49,245 bases of DNA, from NCBI GenBank assembly GCA_964457365.1, contig CAYWFP010000018.1, positions 1 through 49,245 of the forward strand, written 5' to 3'. Under the pieces are notes generated by a model. The model was not told where the DNA came from and did no database searches. It was given only the letters and a program-made list of their open reading frames with translations. This document shows, in pieces, positions 6,048-15,367 of this stretch (its first letter is position 1; every line of letters starts with the position of its first letter). A program made the position numbers and the translations under genes. Origin of the DNA: CAYWFP01 sp964457365. Lineage in GTDB: Bacteria > Planctomycetota > SZUA-567.

Positions 6048-7631
6048 TCAGTCGGCGGAATCCCGCCGCCGGCGCTCGCGCGCGATACGTTTTCGCAGTG
6101 CGGCCACCTCTCGGCGCTGCGGCGCGGTCTGCGCGCGTACGGCCGCCTCCTCGGTATACTGCTCGGCCATCGCCAGCGCCTCGGGCGCCGGGGCGCGGTC
6201 GAGCCAGATGCGCGCCAGTTGAAGCGGCGCGTCGGGTTCGTCGGGGACCAACTCGCGCACGCGGCGCCAGTGCGCCAGCCGATCCGTCGCTGTCTCCTCG
6301 AACAACAACGGGGGCGGCTGCAGCAGTTGCGCGCCGACAGAGGTGACGAGGACGAAGAGGGCGAAGGCGTAGCCCAGGCGCACCGCGCGGCGCAGGTGGG
6401 CGTGGTGCCGCGCGGCGCGTGCGGGGTCGGCGGCGGCGGCCTGCAGGAACGAGACGCGCTCGGCGATGCTCTGGTGGTGCCAGTTCTTGACGTGGCGGAT
6501 CCCGCCGTAGAGGCGGCCGATATGTTCGAGCGCGCGGCAGAGCGGGGCCGGATCGCCAGTGACCTCCAGCGCGTACAGGTCGGCCTGCCGCTCGAAACGC
6601 CGCGAAAACCAGGCGAAGCCGAAGCGGATGTAGAGCACCAGCGCCGCGACCGTGCCCAGCCATGCCGTCAGCATCGAGCCGGCGACCAGCAGCGACTGGA
6701 TCGTGGTCATCACCGCCGCGGTCAGCGCCAGGTAGAAGAGCAGGTGCTTGTGCCGCACGTGGCCGAGTTCGTGGCAGACCACGCCCTCGATCTCGTCGTC
6801 GGGAAGCTGCTCGAGCAGGCCGCGGCTGAGGAAGAGATAGCGGAACGGCGGCACCAGCCCCACCGCCGCGGCGTTGACCATGGCCGCGCCGCCGAGATCC
6901 CAGACGTACACCCCCGAGAAGCCGACGCCGGCCTGGCGCTCGAGCGCGCGGATGCGCGCGCGCATCGGTCCCTCCGCCAACGACCGGCAGCCCCAGAAGA
7001 AGCGCAGGAAGAGCGGAAACGTCCAGAGCATCAGCAGCAGGAAGGCGTAGACGATCAGCATCTCCCAGCCGCCGGCGAGCGTGCCCCGCAGCACCGCCTG
7101 CAGCAGCACCACCGGGACGACCACGCCGAGGATGAAGAAGCTGTAGCGGACCTTGTGCAGCAGGAACTGCACCAGTGTCCAGCGGCCCGGGGTGATCAGG
7201 CGATGCAGCGGATACTGCGGGATCCAGACGGCGAAGCAGACCAGCGCGTACGGCAGCAGCCCCAGGAGGTAGACCGCGGTGAAGTTCCCCCGTAGCCCCA
7301 GCGCCGCGGAAACCACGAAGGGCCACTTCGAGCACTCGAGGGTGAGGACGGTCATGACGACGGCGAAGACGCGCATGCCGATGCCGGCGATGCCGCCCAG
7401 ATCGCGTCGCCGGAGCGGGCCGCTGGCGCGGGCCTGCCGGATCACCAGGTGCGTCGTCAGCCACGAAGCCGCGGCCGCGGCCAGCAGCGCGCTCAACAGC
7501 ATCACCGCCGCCAGCGGCGCCGAGGCGCCGGGGGTCATCGCCGCCGGGATCAGCAGCCCGTCGGTTCCGGGCAGCGCGGCGATGAGGAAGAGGTAGAGGG
7601 CGACGGCGATGGTGTCGATGGGCAGCAGCAC
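6048..7631 (-). CDS. Integral membrane M48-family metalloprotease
   Basis: A 527-residue polytopic membrane protein with the zinc motif HELGH (residues 287-291) in GVVCHELGHVRHKH and a probable third ligand Glu347 in FERQADLYAL, as in the HtpX/Ste24 (M48) families. At least six hydrophobic segments precede or flank the site. The C-terminal 100 residues after a last membrane span look like short alpha-helical repeats (PDAPLQLARIWLDRAPAPEALAMAEQY), a TPR-like tail. The start is GTG with GGGAG six bases before it. It lies 15 bases after the lipoprotein gene in the same operon. A role in membrane protein quality control or maturation of secreted proteins is inferred. Confidence 0.85.
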   Translation of the reverse strand: MLLPIDTIAVALYLFLIAALPGTDGLLIPAAMTPGASAPLAAVMLLSALLAAAAASWLTTHLVIRQARASGPLRRRDLGGIAGIGMRVFAVVMTVLTLECSKWPFVVSAALGLRGNFTAVYLLGLLPYALVCFAVWIPQYPLHRLITPGRWTLVQFLLHKVRYSFFILGVVVPVVLLQAVLRGTLAGGWEMLIVYAFLLLMLWTFPLFLRFFWGCRSLAEGPMRARIRALERQAGVGFSGVYVWDLGGAAMVNAAAVGLVPPFRYLFLSRGLLEQLPDDEIEGVVCHELGHVRHKHLLFYLALTAAVMTTIQSLLVAGSMLTAWLGTVAALVLYIRFGFAWFSRRFERQADLYALEVTGDPAPLCRALEHIGRLYGGIRHVKNWHHQSIAERVSFLQAAAADPARAARHHAHLRRAVRLGYAFALFVLVTSVGAQLLQPPPLLFEETATDRLAHWRRVRELVPDEPDAPLQLARIWLDRAPAPEALAMAEQYTEEAAVRAQTAPQRREVAALRKRIARERRRRDSAD

Positions 7632-7646
7632 GGCGGCTCCCGGGAA

Positions 7647-8621
7647 TCAGTCTGGCGGCAGCTCCTGCAGTGTCTCGGCGATCGCTGCGCGCAGGGGCGG
7701 TTCGGTCTCCCGCGTCGCGGCGAGGCGGAGAAAGCGCCGCGCGGGTGCGTGATGGCCGGCGTAGAGATGGATGCGGCCGATGTAGTACTCCAGCGTTGCC
7801 AGCGTCGTCGCCGGCGCCTGCTGCTGCAGCGCGAGGGCGTAATGGCGCATCCACGCCAGCAGCAGCGGCGGGTAGGCCTCGCCGTAGCGCTTGTCGTCCT
7901 GGACGTACATGCCCGCCTCATCGCGGCGGTAAACCGAGAGCCAGCGCGGTCGCGGCAGCTCCGGCGCCGCCGTCAGCAGCTCCTGCGGCAGCACCGCCTG
8001 CGAGACGAGCAGTTCCTGCACGCCGTCCTTGTCGATGTCCACGGCCTCGACGCCCGGTTCGTACTGCCGCGCGAGGACAGCGAAAACCAGCGCCAGGCGG
8101 TCTCCCTCGAGGCGGTAGCCCGCGTGCCAGACCTGCGCCGGACTGTCGTCGCGTTCGTTCCAGACGGAGACGAAGAGCAGCCGGTGAGCGGCTTCGTCGG
8201 TCTCGGCGATGGTCAGGCCGCAGTGGCGCAGCGCCACCTTCGGGCGCGGCCGCAGGACGTGTGCCGGCAGGGGCGTCTCCTGCAGCGTCGCGGGCATGCG
8301 CAGGACGTCTCGTCGCAGCACCAGTTCCGGCGGGGCGTCCTCGCGCGGGCGGCAGATCAGCAGCACCGCCTTCTCCAACGCTCCGCGTTTCTTTCCCTGT
8401 CGATGCACCGAGGCCACGATCGCCTCCTCCTCGCGTTGATCGCCGCCGAGGTCGCCGCCGATACGTCCCTGGATCCAGTAGTCCCGTCCGGGCGGCAGCG
8501 GCTCGAGGAAGTCTTGGTACGGCTCGGCCTGCGTCGGGGTCAGGCGCGCGTAGCCGAAGGAGAGACAGCCGAGGGTCAGGGCCAGAGGCAGCAGCAGCAA
8601 CGGGCGGACGCGGTCGAGCAT
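7647..8621 (-). CDS. Lipoprotein with FG-GAP/VCBS-like Asp loop and TPR-like tail
   Basis: The 324-residue product has a short lipoprotein signal (MLDRVRPLLLLPLALTLGC; lipobox LTLGC, Cys19) and is expected to be anchored to an envelope membrane. The middle shows a DIDKDGVQELLV loop of the FG-GAP/VCBS/dockerin-like Asp pattern, which often binds calcium. The last 100 residues (YYIGRIHLYAGHHAPARRFLRLA) look like a single TPR pair. AGGGAGA precedes the ATG. It is flanked by the histidine kinase and the M48 protease in one operon. No specific family is recognised. Confidence 0.75.
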   Translation of the reverse strand: MLDRVRPLLLLPLALTLGCLSFGYARLTPTQAEPYQDFLEPLPPGRDYWIQGRIGGDLGGDQREEEAIVASVHRQGKKRGALEKAVLLICRPREDAPPELVLRRDVLRMPATLQETPLPAHVLRPRPKVALRHCGLTIAETDEAAHRLLFVSVWNERDDSPAQVWHAGYRLEGDRLALVFAVLARQYEPGVEAVDIDKDGVQELLVSQAVLPQELLTAAPELPRPRWLSVYRRDEAGMYVQDDKRYGEAYPPLLLAWMRHYALALQQQAPATTLATLEYYIGRIHLYAGHHAPARRFLRLAATRETEPPLRAAIAETLQELPPD

Positions 8622-8650
8622 GGCGCGGATTCTCCCTGGTCGATGCGGCT

Positions 8651-10318
8651 TCAGGCCACGGGGATGCGGAAGAAGAAGGTCGTGCCCTTGCCGACCTCGC
8701 TCTCGAGCCAGATTCTCCCGCCGTGGCCCTCCTCGATAATGCTCTTGCAGATGGGCATGCCCAGGCCGGTGCCGATCGAGTGGTGGTCGATCGATTCGAC
8801 CTGCTCGAACTTGGAGAAGACGCGATCGACGTTCTCCGGCGAGATGCCGATGCCGGTGTCGACGACGGCGACGGTCACCGTCGGCAGGCTGCTGCCGGTC
8901 TCGGGCGGACTCAGGTGGCTGCGGACGTCGATGGCGCCGCCGGCCTCGGTGAACTTGACGGCGTTGCTCAGAAGATTCATCAGCACCTGCATGATGCGGT
9001 CGGTGTCGTAGCGCACCGGCGGCAGGTTTTCGGCCAGGTCGGTGGTCAGCTTCAGCGACTTCTGCTGCGCCACGGGCATGGTGCTGGCGACGGCCTGGTG
9101 GATGACCTCGTTGATATCGCGTTCCTCGAAGACGTACTCCATCTTCCCCGCTTCCATCTTGGTCAGGTCCAGCACGTCGTTGATCAGCCGCGTCAGGCGG
9201 TCGCCCTCCTCGTAGATGATCTGCAGGTACTCGCGCCGCTCCTCCTCGGTGTCGACCATACCCTCCATCAGCAGCGTCTCGGTGTAGGCCATGATCGAGG
9301 TCAGCGGCGTGCGCAGCTCGTGACTGACGAGCGAGAGGAAGTCGTTCTTCATCGCGTCGATCTCGCGCAGTTTGGTCACCTCGCGGCTGAGCTTCAGGTC
9401 GCGGCAGAGGATCACGTGGCCGACGCGCTCGCCCATCGCCGAGTGCATGTCCGTGGCGGTGAGGCCGAAAACCTCCTCGACGCCGGCGATGTCGATCTTG
9501 AGCTCGCGCTCCTCGCCGTGGTTCTCGCTCAGCAGGCGGCTCAGGAGCGACGAGGCCGTCGGCGGCAGCGAACCGCCGAAGTGGTTCTGCAGCGCGTCGC
9601 CGCGGCGGACCTTGAGCATGTACTCCATGGTGCTGTTGATGAGCGTGATTCGTCCCTCGGCGTCGAGGGCCATGATGCCGTGCGGCACGGTCTCGACCAC
9701 GTCGCTGATCATCGACCGCTGGCGTTCCAGGCGCTGGCGGAAGAGGTTCGTCTCCACCACCGAGGCGGTTTCGCGCGTCAGCATCGTCAGCAGCGTCGAC
9801 TGCTCCTGGGTGAAGTCCGAGGAAGGAAAGTCCACCCAGAGGACGAAGATGCCCACCGTCTGGACGTTGCCGACCAGCGGCAGCAGAAGGATCGACTGGT
9901 AGGGCGCGTCGGCCTCGCGCTCCTCGACGGGGATGACCGCCAGTTCCTGTTTCTGACAGGCCCACTCCACCAGCGACCAGTCCACCGCCAGCCCCTCCGG
10001 CAGGAGCGAGCGCCGGCTCACCAGATCGCCCCCTTCCTCGCGCAGGAAGAGCTGCGCATAGGCGAACTCGATGGTCTCCAGCAGAAGCATCTCCATCTGG
10101 TCGAAGGCGTCCTCGATGGTCTCGGTCTTGCGGATGCCCAGTAGTTTCTTGTAGAACGTCGTGAAGCGCGCGAGCGCGTCGGTGAGGTCGCTGACGCGCT
10201 TCTCCAGCCGCGGCACGCGGTCGGCGAGCGGCATCTGCGCGGTCTCGAAGAACTCGAAGGCCGACGGGGCGTCCATGAAGCTCTCGGTCTCGGGCGTGTC
10301 GGATGCGTCGCTGTTCAT
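8651..10318 (-). CDS. Cytoplasmic sensor histidine kinase (GAF-PAS-HisKA-HATPase)
   Basis: A 555-residue two-component sensor without membrane segments. Order: a short coiled coil (about 35-60), a GAF-like domain (about 65-190), a PAS domain (about 205-320), a HisKA dimerisation domain with phospho-acceptor His333 in FLSLVSHELRTPLT, and a HATPase_c domain with N box (LMNLLSNAVKF), G1 (VVDTGIGIS), F box and G2 (GTGLGMPI). All ATP-site boxes are present, so it should be active. No response regulator is adjacent. The start overlaps the HDOD stop as ATGA, so kinase and HDOD protein are translationally coupled. Confidence 0.92.
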   Translation of the reverse strand: MNSDASDTPETESFMDAPSAFEFFETAQMPLADRVPRLEKRVSDLTDALARFTTFYKKLLGIRKTETIEDAFDQMEMLLLETIEFAYAQLFLREEGGDLVSRRSLLPEGLAVDWSLVEWACQKQELAVIPVEEREADAPYQSILLLPLVGNVQTVGIFVLWVDFPSSDFTQEQSTLLTMLTRETASVVETNLFRQRLERQRSMISDVVETVPHGIMALDAEGRITLINSTMEYMLKVRRGDALQNHFGGSLPPTASSLLSRLLSENHGEERELKIDIAGVEEVFGLTATDMHSAMGERVGHVILCRDLKLSREVTKLREIDAMKNDFLSLVSHELRTPLTSIMAYTETLLMEGMVDTEEERREYLQIIYEEGDRLTRLINDVLDLTKMEAGKMEYVFEERDINEVIHQAVASTMPVAQQKSLKLTTDLAENLPPVRYDTDRIMQVLMNLLSNAVKFTEAGGAIDVRSHLSPPETGSSLPTVTVAVVDTGIGISPENVDRVFSKFEQVESIDHHSIGTGLGMPICKSIIEEGHGGRIWLESEVGKGTTFFFRIPVA

Positions 10319-11181
10319 GATTCGATCAGGTCCAAGAAGCCTTTGGCCAACGAGAGTTCCGACAGGATCGAGCCGAGCGTCCGGTCGAGCCAGTCGTGCT
10401 TGAGGTTGTACGCCTTGAGAACGGTCGGGTCCAGTTGCAGCATGCAGTCGTCGCCCGGGTGGCCGATCCCGAGCGCGCGGCAGAAGACGTTGCCACAGTG
10501 CACCGCCGCCACCATCTCGCGGTCCTCGCGGGCGTTGGCGGGAGACGGGTAGAAGCGGATGCTGTGCTGCAGCGACGCGGGCAGCCGCCATTTCTCGGCG
10601 ATCCAGTTGCCGACCTGGCAGTGGGTGAAGCCGAGCACCTCCTTCTCCGCGTCCACCAGCAGCATCTTGTTCCGCTGGGCCAGTTCGAAGGCGGGGCGAT
10701 ACTCGCGGCTGAGGTACTGGTCCATGATCAGCGAGCCGATGCTGTGCAGCAGCCCCGCGACGAAGGCGTCGTCGGGCTGGATGCCGCCGCCGATGTCCTG
10801 CGCGGCGAGGCGCCCGCCGATGGCCGTGCCGAGCGAGTGCTCCCAGAAATGCGGGATGTCGAGGCAGTTGCTCGCGCGGCCGGTGCTCAGGTCGAAGATC
10901 GAAGCGGCGAGGACGACGTTCTTGACCTTGTTGAAGCCCATGATGACCACCGCGTGCTGCACGGAGCGGATCTGCCCGGGAAAGCCGTAGAAGGCGGAGT
11001 TGACGAGCTTCAGGACCTTCGAGGTCAGCGCCTGGTCCTGCTCGATCATGCGCCCCACGTCGGCGGCGTTGGTGCTCGGGGAGTTGGCCAGCTCGATGAT
11101 CTTGCCGACCACGCTCGGCAGCGTCGGCAGGTCCTCGATGCTCTCGATCTTCTCGCGTGCCTTGGCCGAATCGATTGCCAT
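10315..11181 (-). CDS. HDOD-domain signalling protein
   Basis: The 288-residue protein is mostly an HDOD domain (a divergent HD fold without the metal-binding HD pair): IESIEDLPTLPSVVGKIIELAN, IEQDQALTSKVLKLVNSAFYG and VQHAVVIMGFNKVKNVVL are typical. HDOD proteins act as signalling scaffolds in two-component and second-messenger pathways. GAGGA lies about 12 bases before the ATG. Four-base overlap with the histidine kinase gene downstream implies they work in one pathway, and the upstream DUF3391-like protein completes a three-gene signalling module. Confidence 0.88.
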   Translation of the reverse strand: MAIDSAKAREKIESIEDLPTLPSVVGKIIELANSPSTNAADVGRMIEQDQALTSKVLKLVNSAFYGFPGQIRSVQHAVVIMGFNKVKNVVLAASIFDLSTGRASNCLDIPHFWEHSLGTAIGGRLAAQDIGGGIQPDDAFVAGLLHSIGSLIMDQYLSREYRPAFELAQRNKMLLVDAEKEVLGFTHCQVGNWIAEKWRLPASLQHSIRFYPSPANAREDREMVAAVHCGNVFCRALGIGHPGDDCMLQLDPTVLKAYNLKHDWLDRTLGSILSELSLAKGFLDLIES

Positions 11182-11213
11182 GAAACGGGTGTCCTCGAAG
11201 CTGTTCTCGTCCG

Positions 11214-11612
11214 TTATTTCAGGCCGGGGACCACGCCGCGACCGTTCAGGACCAGGTGCTTGATGGTCAGCTTGCGCAACTCCTGGTTGATCGGCGTCTC
11301 CGGGAGGTTGCTGAAACGCGCGGCCACCTGCGCGGCTACCCGCCGCATGAACTCCTGCTCCTCGGCATTGTTCGACGCCAGCGGTTTCTCGTCCCGGCCG
11401 TTCTCTGCGCCGCCGGCCGGCTCGTCGATACTCGTTGCCTCCACGCCGCGGACCGAGACTTTGGTAATGCCCCACTTCTCCAGGCGCGCGATATGCATCG
11501 GCGTCAGGCGCGTGCTCTCGGGGATGATGATGCGTCCCTTCTGATCGACGATAGGGTGCGCGACCACCATCCCCGGTTCGAGGTCGGCGATAGCCAACTC
11601 GTTCTCCGGCAT
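11214..11612 (-). CDS. DUF3391-like small signalling protein
   Basis: A 132-residue protein whose first 60 residues (ELAIADLEPGMVVAHPIVDQ ... TRLTPMHIARLEKWGITKVSV) match the small beta domain that commonly precedes HD-GYP or HDOD domains (DUF3391-like). The C-terminal half is a charged helix without a catalytic domain. Here the domain is split from its HDOD partner, encoded next. AAGGAG precedes the ATG by seven bases. It is the first gene of the long operon. Confidence 0.7.
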   Translation of the reverse strand: MPENELAIADLEPGMVVAHPIVDQKGRIIIPESTRLTPMHIARLEKWGITKVSVRGVEATSIDEPAGGAENGRDEKPLASNNAEEQEFMRRVAAQVAARFSNLPETPINQELRKLTIKHLVLNGRGVVPGLK

Positions 11613-11650
11613 CGGGTTCTCCTTAACGCCGCCGAGCAGAATGCGCTTCG

Positions 11651-11679
11651 ATTAGAGTCCGGCTTTACTATAATGTCAA
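11651..11679 (-). promoter_or_regulatory. Sigma70-type promoter of the signalling/ACP operon
   Basis: On the minus strand TTGACA (11674-11679), 17 bases, TCTAAT (11651-11656). Transcription would begin about 32 bases before the first start codon at 11612. No other strong promoter was noticed between here and 3664. Confidence 0.7.
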
Positions 11680-11900
11680 GTCCGAAAGCGACGGGATAAA
11701 TGTGCTAAGCGAGGAATTTGCCGAAAGCGGCCTTCGCCACATCGCCGATGTTCTCTTCCATTGCCCGATTGACCCGATATGATGAACAAATAGTTCTGTT
11801 TCTCTCGGAGAAAATGGAAAACGCCGGTTGCGGCAAGTCGAGTCGATCGGATATAACGCGATGCCGGTCCGGGATTGTCCTTTACGAGGAAAGGAAGTGG

Positions 11901-13301
11901 ATGCGTCCCAACGTCCTGCTTGTCAGTGTCGACGATATGAACGACTGGGTCGGGTGTCTGGGGGGTCACCCCGACGTTTCGACGCCGCACATCGACCGGC
12001 TGGGCGCGGGCGGGGTTGTCTTCCGCAACGCCCACTGCCCCTCGCCGCTGTGCAATCCCTCGCGCACGGCCATCTTCACCGGCTTGCGGCCCAACCGTAG
12101 CGGCGTGTATCACAACGGACAGTGGTGGCGGCCGGCGTATCCGTCGCGGACGACGCTGCCGATGTACCTGAAAGCCAATGGCTATACCACAGCCGGCGCG
12201 GGCAAGGTTTATCATCACACCGACGGTTTCAATCCGCCGGATCAGTGGGATGAATATTTCGACCTGGTCTTCGACGATCCGTGGGACCGCTGCGCGTACG
12301 GACGCGTGCCGCCTGCGGATCCCCCGCCGGGGCATCCGCTCAACGGGATCACGCCGTTCGAGCACGAGTTCGACTGGGGCGTGCTCGCGCAGGCCGAGGC
12401 CGAGTACGGCGACGCGCAGGTGGTCGACTGGGCCTGTCGGTATTTGCAGCAGGGGCACACGCAGCCGTTTTTCCTCGCGGTGGGTACGTTCCGGCCGCAC
12501 CTGCCGTGTTATGCGCCGCAGCGGTATTTCGACCGCTATCCGCTCGAGACGCTGACGCTGCCGGCGCTGATGGACAACGATATCGAGCATCTGCCGCCGA
12601 CCGGGCGCGATTTCGCGCAGGCGGGGCGGCATGCGTATGACTGCGTGCTCGCGCACGAGCAGTGGGAGCGGGCGGTGCAGGCGTACCTGGCGTGCATCAG
12701 CTTTGCCGACGCGCAGATCGGCCGCCTCTTCGAGGCGCTGGAGGGCTCGGGGCGGGCGGAGAATACGATCGTGGTCTTCTACTCCGACAATGGTTTTCAC
12801 CTCGGGGAGAAACGCCGCTGGCACAAGAGCACGCTGTGGGAGCGTGCCACCCACGTGCCGCTAATCGTGCGCGTCCCGGGCAAGGCCGACGCCGTCTGCG
12901 ACCGGCCGGTCAATTTGCAGGACATCTTCCCGACGCTGCTGGATCTCTGCGGCCTGGAGGCGCCCGCGGGGCAGGCGGTGGACGGGCGCAGCCTGGTGCC
13001 GCTGGTCGACGACCCGGCGGCGGTATGGGATCCGTTCACCGTGACCACCTACCTGCGCGGCAATCACGCCGTGCGCGGCGCACGCTGGCGGTATATCCGC
13101 TATGCCGACGGCGGGGAGGAGTTGTACGACCGCGACGCCGATCCGCACGAGGAGAGGAACCTCGCCGGGTACGCCGAGTTCGCCACGCTCAAGCGCGACC
13201 TGGCGCAGTACTTCCCCGCCGACAACGCCGCCGATGTGCCGGAGAAGGCGGCGTATCGCTTCGATCCGGAGAGCTACCGGTGGAGCCCGGCGGAGGGCTG
13301 A
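11901..13301 (+). CDS. Sulfatase, iduronate-2-sulfatase-like
   Basis: A 466-residue type I sulfatase. The N-terminus NVLLVSVDDMNDWV carries the metal-binding Asp pair. The active-site box is CNPSRTAIFTGLRP, with Cys51 in the C-x-P-S-R motif that is oxidised to formylglycine by a separate maturase. The second metal-site region is FYSDNGFHLGEKRRWHKSTLWE. The PLCNPSRT form and overall order resemble iduronate-2-sulfatase/choline-sulfatase-like enzymes abundant in PVC bacteria, which remove sulfate esters from polysaccharides. ATG 11901 is preceded by AGGAAAGGAAG. No signal peptide is apparent from this start, so the site of action is uncertain; the open frame upstream (11718) does not look like a leader. 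No maturase gene is in the window. Confidence 0.9.
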   Translation: MRPNVLLVSVDDMNDWVGCLGGHPDVSTPHIDRLGAGGVVFRNAHCPSPLCNPSRTAIFTGLRPNRSGVYHNGQWWRPAYPSRTTLPMYLKANGYTTAGAGKVYHHTDGFNPPDQWDEYFDLVFDDPWDRCAYGRVPPADPPPGHPLNGITPFEHEFDWGVLAQAEAEYGDAQVVDWACRYLQQGHTQPFFLAVGTFRPHLPCYAPQRYFDRYPLETLTLPALMDNDIEHLPPTGRDFAQAGRHAYDCVLAHEQWERAVQAYLACISFADAQIGRLFEALEGSGRAENTIVVFYSDNGFHLGEKRRWHKSTLWERATHVPLIVRVPGKADAVCDRPVNLQDIFPTLLDLCGLEAPAGQAVDGRSLVPLVDDPAAVWDPFTVTTYLRGNHAVRGARWRYIRYADGGEELYDRDADPHEERNLAGYAEFATLKRDLAQYFPADNAADVPEKAAYRFDPESYRWSPAEG

Positions 13302-13361
13302 GCTCGACTTGTGCCGAAACCGCAGCGCTACGCGGCCCGCGTCTGGTACTTGTAGGGGCTC

Positions 13362-14585
13362 TTATTCCCGGCGCATGTCCGCGTACATCAGAAGCGCCGA
13401 CAAGGCGTGCTGGACGTAGTCGATGCGCACCGCTTCGGCGCGGCGCTGAAAGCGGCGGTCCTCGTTCGCGGCCACGACGGCCGCGGCCCAGGGAAAGCCG
13501 CCGGCGAGTCGTCCCTCCCGGATCTGCGCCTGGAGAAGAAAGCGGATGCCGCGGTGGGCGGCGGCCTCGATGCGCGGCCGCAACGGCTCGTCTGCCGGCA
13601 GGAAGTCGCGCGCGGCGAGCAGGCCTTCCAGCCGAATGGCCGAGGGGCAGACCAGGCCCTTGTCGACGAAGGCGCCCCGGACCGGCGATGCCTCGTCGAG
13701 GACCTGGTCGCCCAGGATGCGCTCGACAATCTGCCGCGCATGCGCCAGAATCGCCGCGCGCGGCGCCGGCGGCTCGGGCAGGGCGTCGTATTTCCGCAAC
13801 AACTCGCGCGTGGCCAGCAGCGCCCAGTGGTCGGCGGGCACCTCCTCGTCGTCCGCGCGCGTGCGTGCCAGGCAGGCCATTCCCCTGGCCGCGCAGTTCA
13901 GCCACGCGGGGTCCGGATCGTGCGCGTAGAGACGCATCAGCGCCAGCATCGCCTCGCCCGGATAGTACAACGAGGTCCAACTGTCGTCGGGACCGCGCCG
14001 GAGGTAATATTTGCTGACGAAGCCGCCGTCGTCCTTCTGCATCGAGAGGATGAACTTCGCCAGCGCGCGGCAGTCCTCCAACCGCGTCACGCCGGTCTGC
14101 TCCTCGTGGAGACGGACGTAGGCGATCAGCGCCAGCGCCGCGCCGCCGAGCTTGGCGTACGGTTCGCCCCGGTAGGTCGGCACGCCCTGGCGCCGCGGCC
14201 GGGTCCAGATCGCCAGCGCCTTGGGCACCGTCGGCACCGGCCCGAGCGCTTCGCTCGTGAGCCAGCCCCCCGCGCGCGTCATTGCCGCCAGCGTAGGCGC
14301 GTCGTTTTCGCGTGCGTACGCCATGCCCAGCGCGTAGATCGTGCCGGCGTGGCGCAGCAGGTTGTACTCGCCGGTCGGGCGGCGGTGGGGGTTGAGGTAG
14401 CGCTCGTAGGCGAAACGCCCCGACGGGGCGAGGTTGGCGCGCAGGTAATTCGCCGCCAGGTCGATCGCCGCGTCCACCTCCGCCGTCGATGGCGGTGTCT
14501 CGCCCGCGCGCAGCGGCGTCCGGGCGGCACCGATCAGGGCAACCGCCCACAACAGCAGGACGATTCGAAGAGAAACAGTGTTCAT
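13362..14585 (-). CDS. Secreted alpha/alpha-barrel protein (terpenoid-cyclase/glycosidase-like fold)
   Basis: The 407-residue product starts with a signal peptide (MNTVSLRIVLLLWAVALIGA). The rest is helical pairs with aromatic-glycine turns: LAANYLRANLAPSGRFAYERY, LGGAALALIAYVRLHEEQ, FILSMQKDDGGFVSKYY and LYYPGEAMLALMRLYAHD, the look of an (alpha/alpha)6 toroid as in prenyltransferase/squalene-cyclase repeats and several glycan-active enzymes. No catalytic motif is certain. It is convergent with the sulfatase gene and lies 40 bases downstream of an XRE regulator on the same strand. A role in polysaccharide handling is only suggested by context. Confidence 0.68.
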   Translation of the reverse strand: MNTVSLRIVLLLWAVALIGAARTPLRAGETPPSTAEVDAAIDLAANYLRANLAPSGRFAYERYLNPHRRPTGEYNLLRHAGTIYALGMAYARENDAPTLAAMTRAGGWLTSEALGPVPTVPKALAIWTRPRRQGVPTYRGEPYAKLGGAALALIAYVRLHEEQTGVTRLEDCRALAKFILSMQKDDGGFVSKYYLRRGPDDSWTSLYYPGEAMLALMRLYAHDPDPAWLNCAARGMACLARTRADDEEVPADHWALLATRELLRKYDALPEPPAPRAAILAHARQIVERILGDQVLDEASPVRGAFVDKGLVCPSAIRLEGLLAARDFLPADEPLRPRIEAAAHRGIRFLLQAQIREGRLAGGFPWAAAVVAANEDRRFQRRAEAVRIDYVQHALSALLMYADMRRE

Positions 14586-14625
14586 GGAAACCGGATTGTA
14601 CGGATCAGAGCGGTCCGATTCCAGC

Positions 14626-15114
14626 TCACTTGTTGCGGATGCTGTCGCGTTTCCTGGTCGGCGCGAGCGTTTCCAGCAGTTCCGCGCGATCCTCGTCGGT
14701 CATACTCATGATCCGGTCGAGCAGTCGCCGCAGCACCCGGGTGTCGGTCTGCTCCCGCGCCAGGATCCGCGCCAGACGCTTGACGATATGCTGGAAACCG
14801 GGCGTGACCGCCAGTTCGCCGCATTGACGCTGGATATCGTCGAGCAGCTTGTCGCCGATTTTTTGCCGGATTTCGGTATCGTGGGAACGATGGCTCTTGA
14901 CTTCTTCCTCCACTTCCATGAAGAAATAGGCCGGCGTGACGCCCAGGGCTTCGCTGATGCGCGTCAGTGTCTCGCTGCGGAACCCCTGCTGCCCGTTCTC
15001 CAGGCGGGAGATCTGCGGCTGGCTGAGATTGACGCGCCGGGCCAGCTCGGTGGTGCTCAGGCCCAGTTGCTTGCGGCGCTTGGATATCAGTTGTCCGATT
15101 TTCCTGCTGTCCAT
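14626..15114 (-). CDS. XRE-family helix-turn-helix regulator
   Basis: 162 residues with an N-terminal Cro/CI-type helix-turn-helix (IGQLISKRRKQLGLSTTELA, then LSQPQISRLENGQQGFRSET) at about residues 5-60. A helical C-terminal region ends DRIMSMTDEDRAELLETL. No ligand domain such as cupin is visible, so it may respond to a protein partner or oligomeric state. There is no strong Shine-Dalgarno site. It may autoregulate through an ATATCC/GGATAT dyad about 45 bases upstream. Probably co-transcribed with the secreted alpha/alpha protein. Confidence 0.82.
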   Translation of the reverse strand: MDSRKIGQLISKRRKQLGLSTTELARRVNLSQPQISRLENGQQGFRSETLTRISEALGVTPAYFFMEVEEEVKSHRSHDTEIRQKIGDKLLDDIQRQCGELAVTPGFQHIVKRLARILAREQTDTRVLRRLLDRIMSMTDEDRAELLETLAPTRKRDSIRNK

Positions 15115-15158
15115 GGATGTCTCGTCAAGTAATTACGAAGTTTGTATAAGCGTTTGGC

Positions 15159-15183
15159 ATATCCCTAAAGCGAACTAGGATAT
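15159..15183. promoter_or_regulatory. Candidate operator of the XRE regulator
   Basis: ATATCC (15159-15164) and GGATAT (15178-15183) form a dyad with a 13-base spacer, 45 bases upstream of the XRE gene. XRE repressors bind such dyads, but short dyads also occur by chance. Confidence 0.3.
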
Positions 15184-15367
15184 CAAAGATGTTACGCATT
15201 CCCCGTGCTTCTGTCAAGGATTACTGTGAACCTGTGTGCGTGAATTGCAATGTCGTAGCATTAGGACAAGGTAATTCTTTTTTTTGCAATGATTTGCGTC
15301 TTCGGGGATTATTGATTTTCAATTGGCTTTTCGACTCTGCAACGCATTGGGTGGCTGGGCTTAACCG

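Noticed and set aside
11718..11900. N-terminal extension of the sulfatase frame
   Set aside because: The 61 extra residues have no signal-peptide or domain character, while ATG 11901 has a good ribosome site and begins with the family's metal motif.
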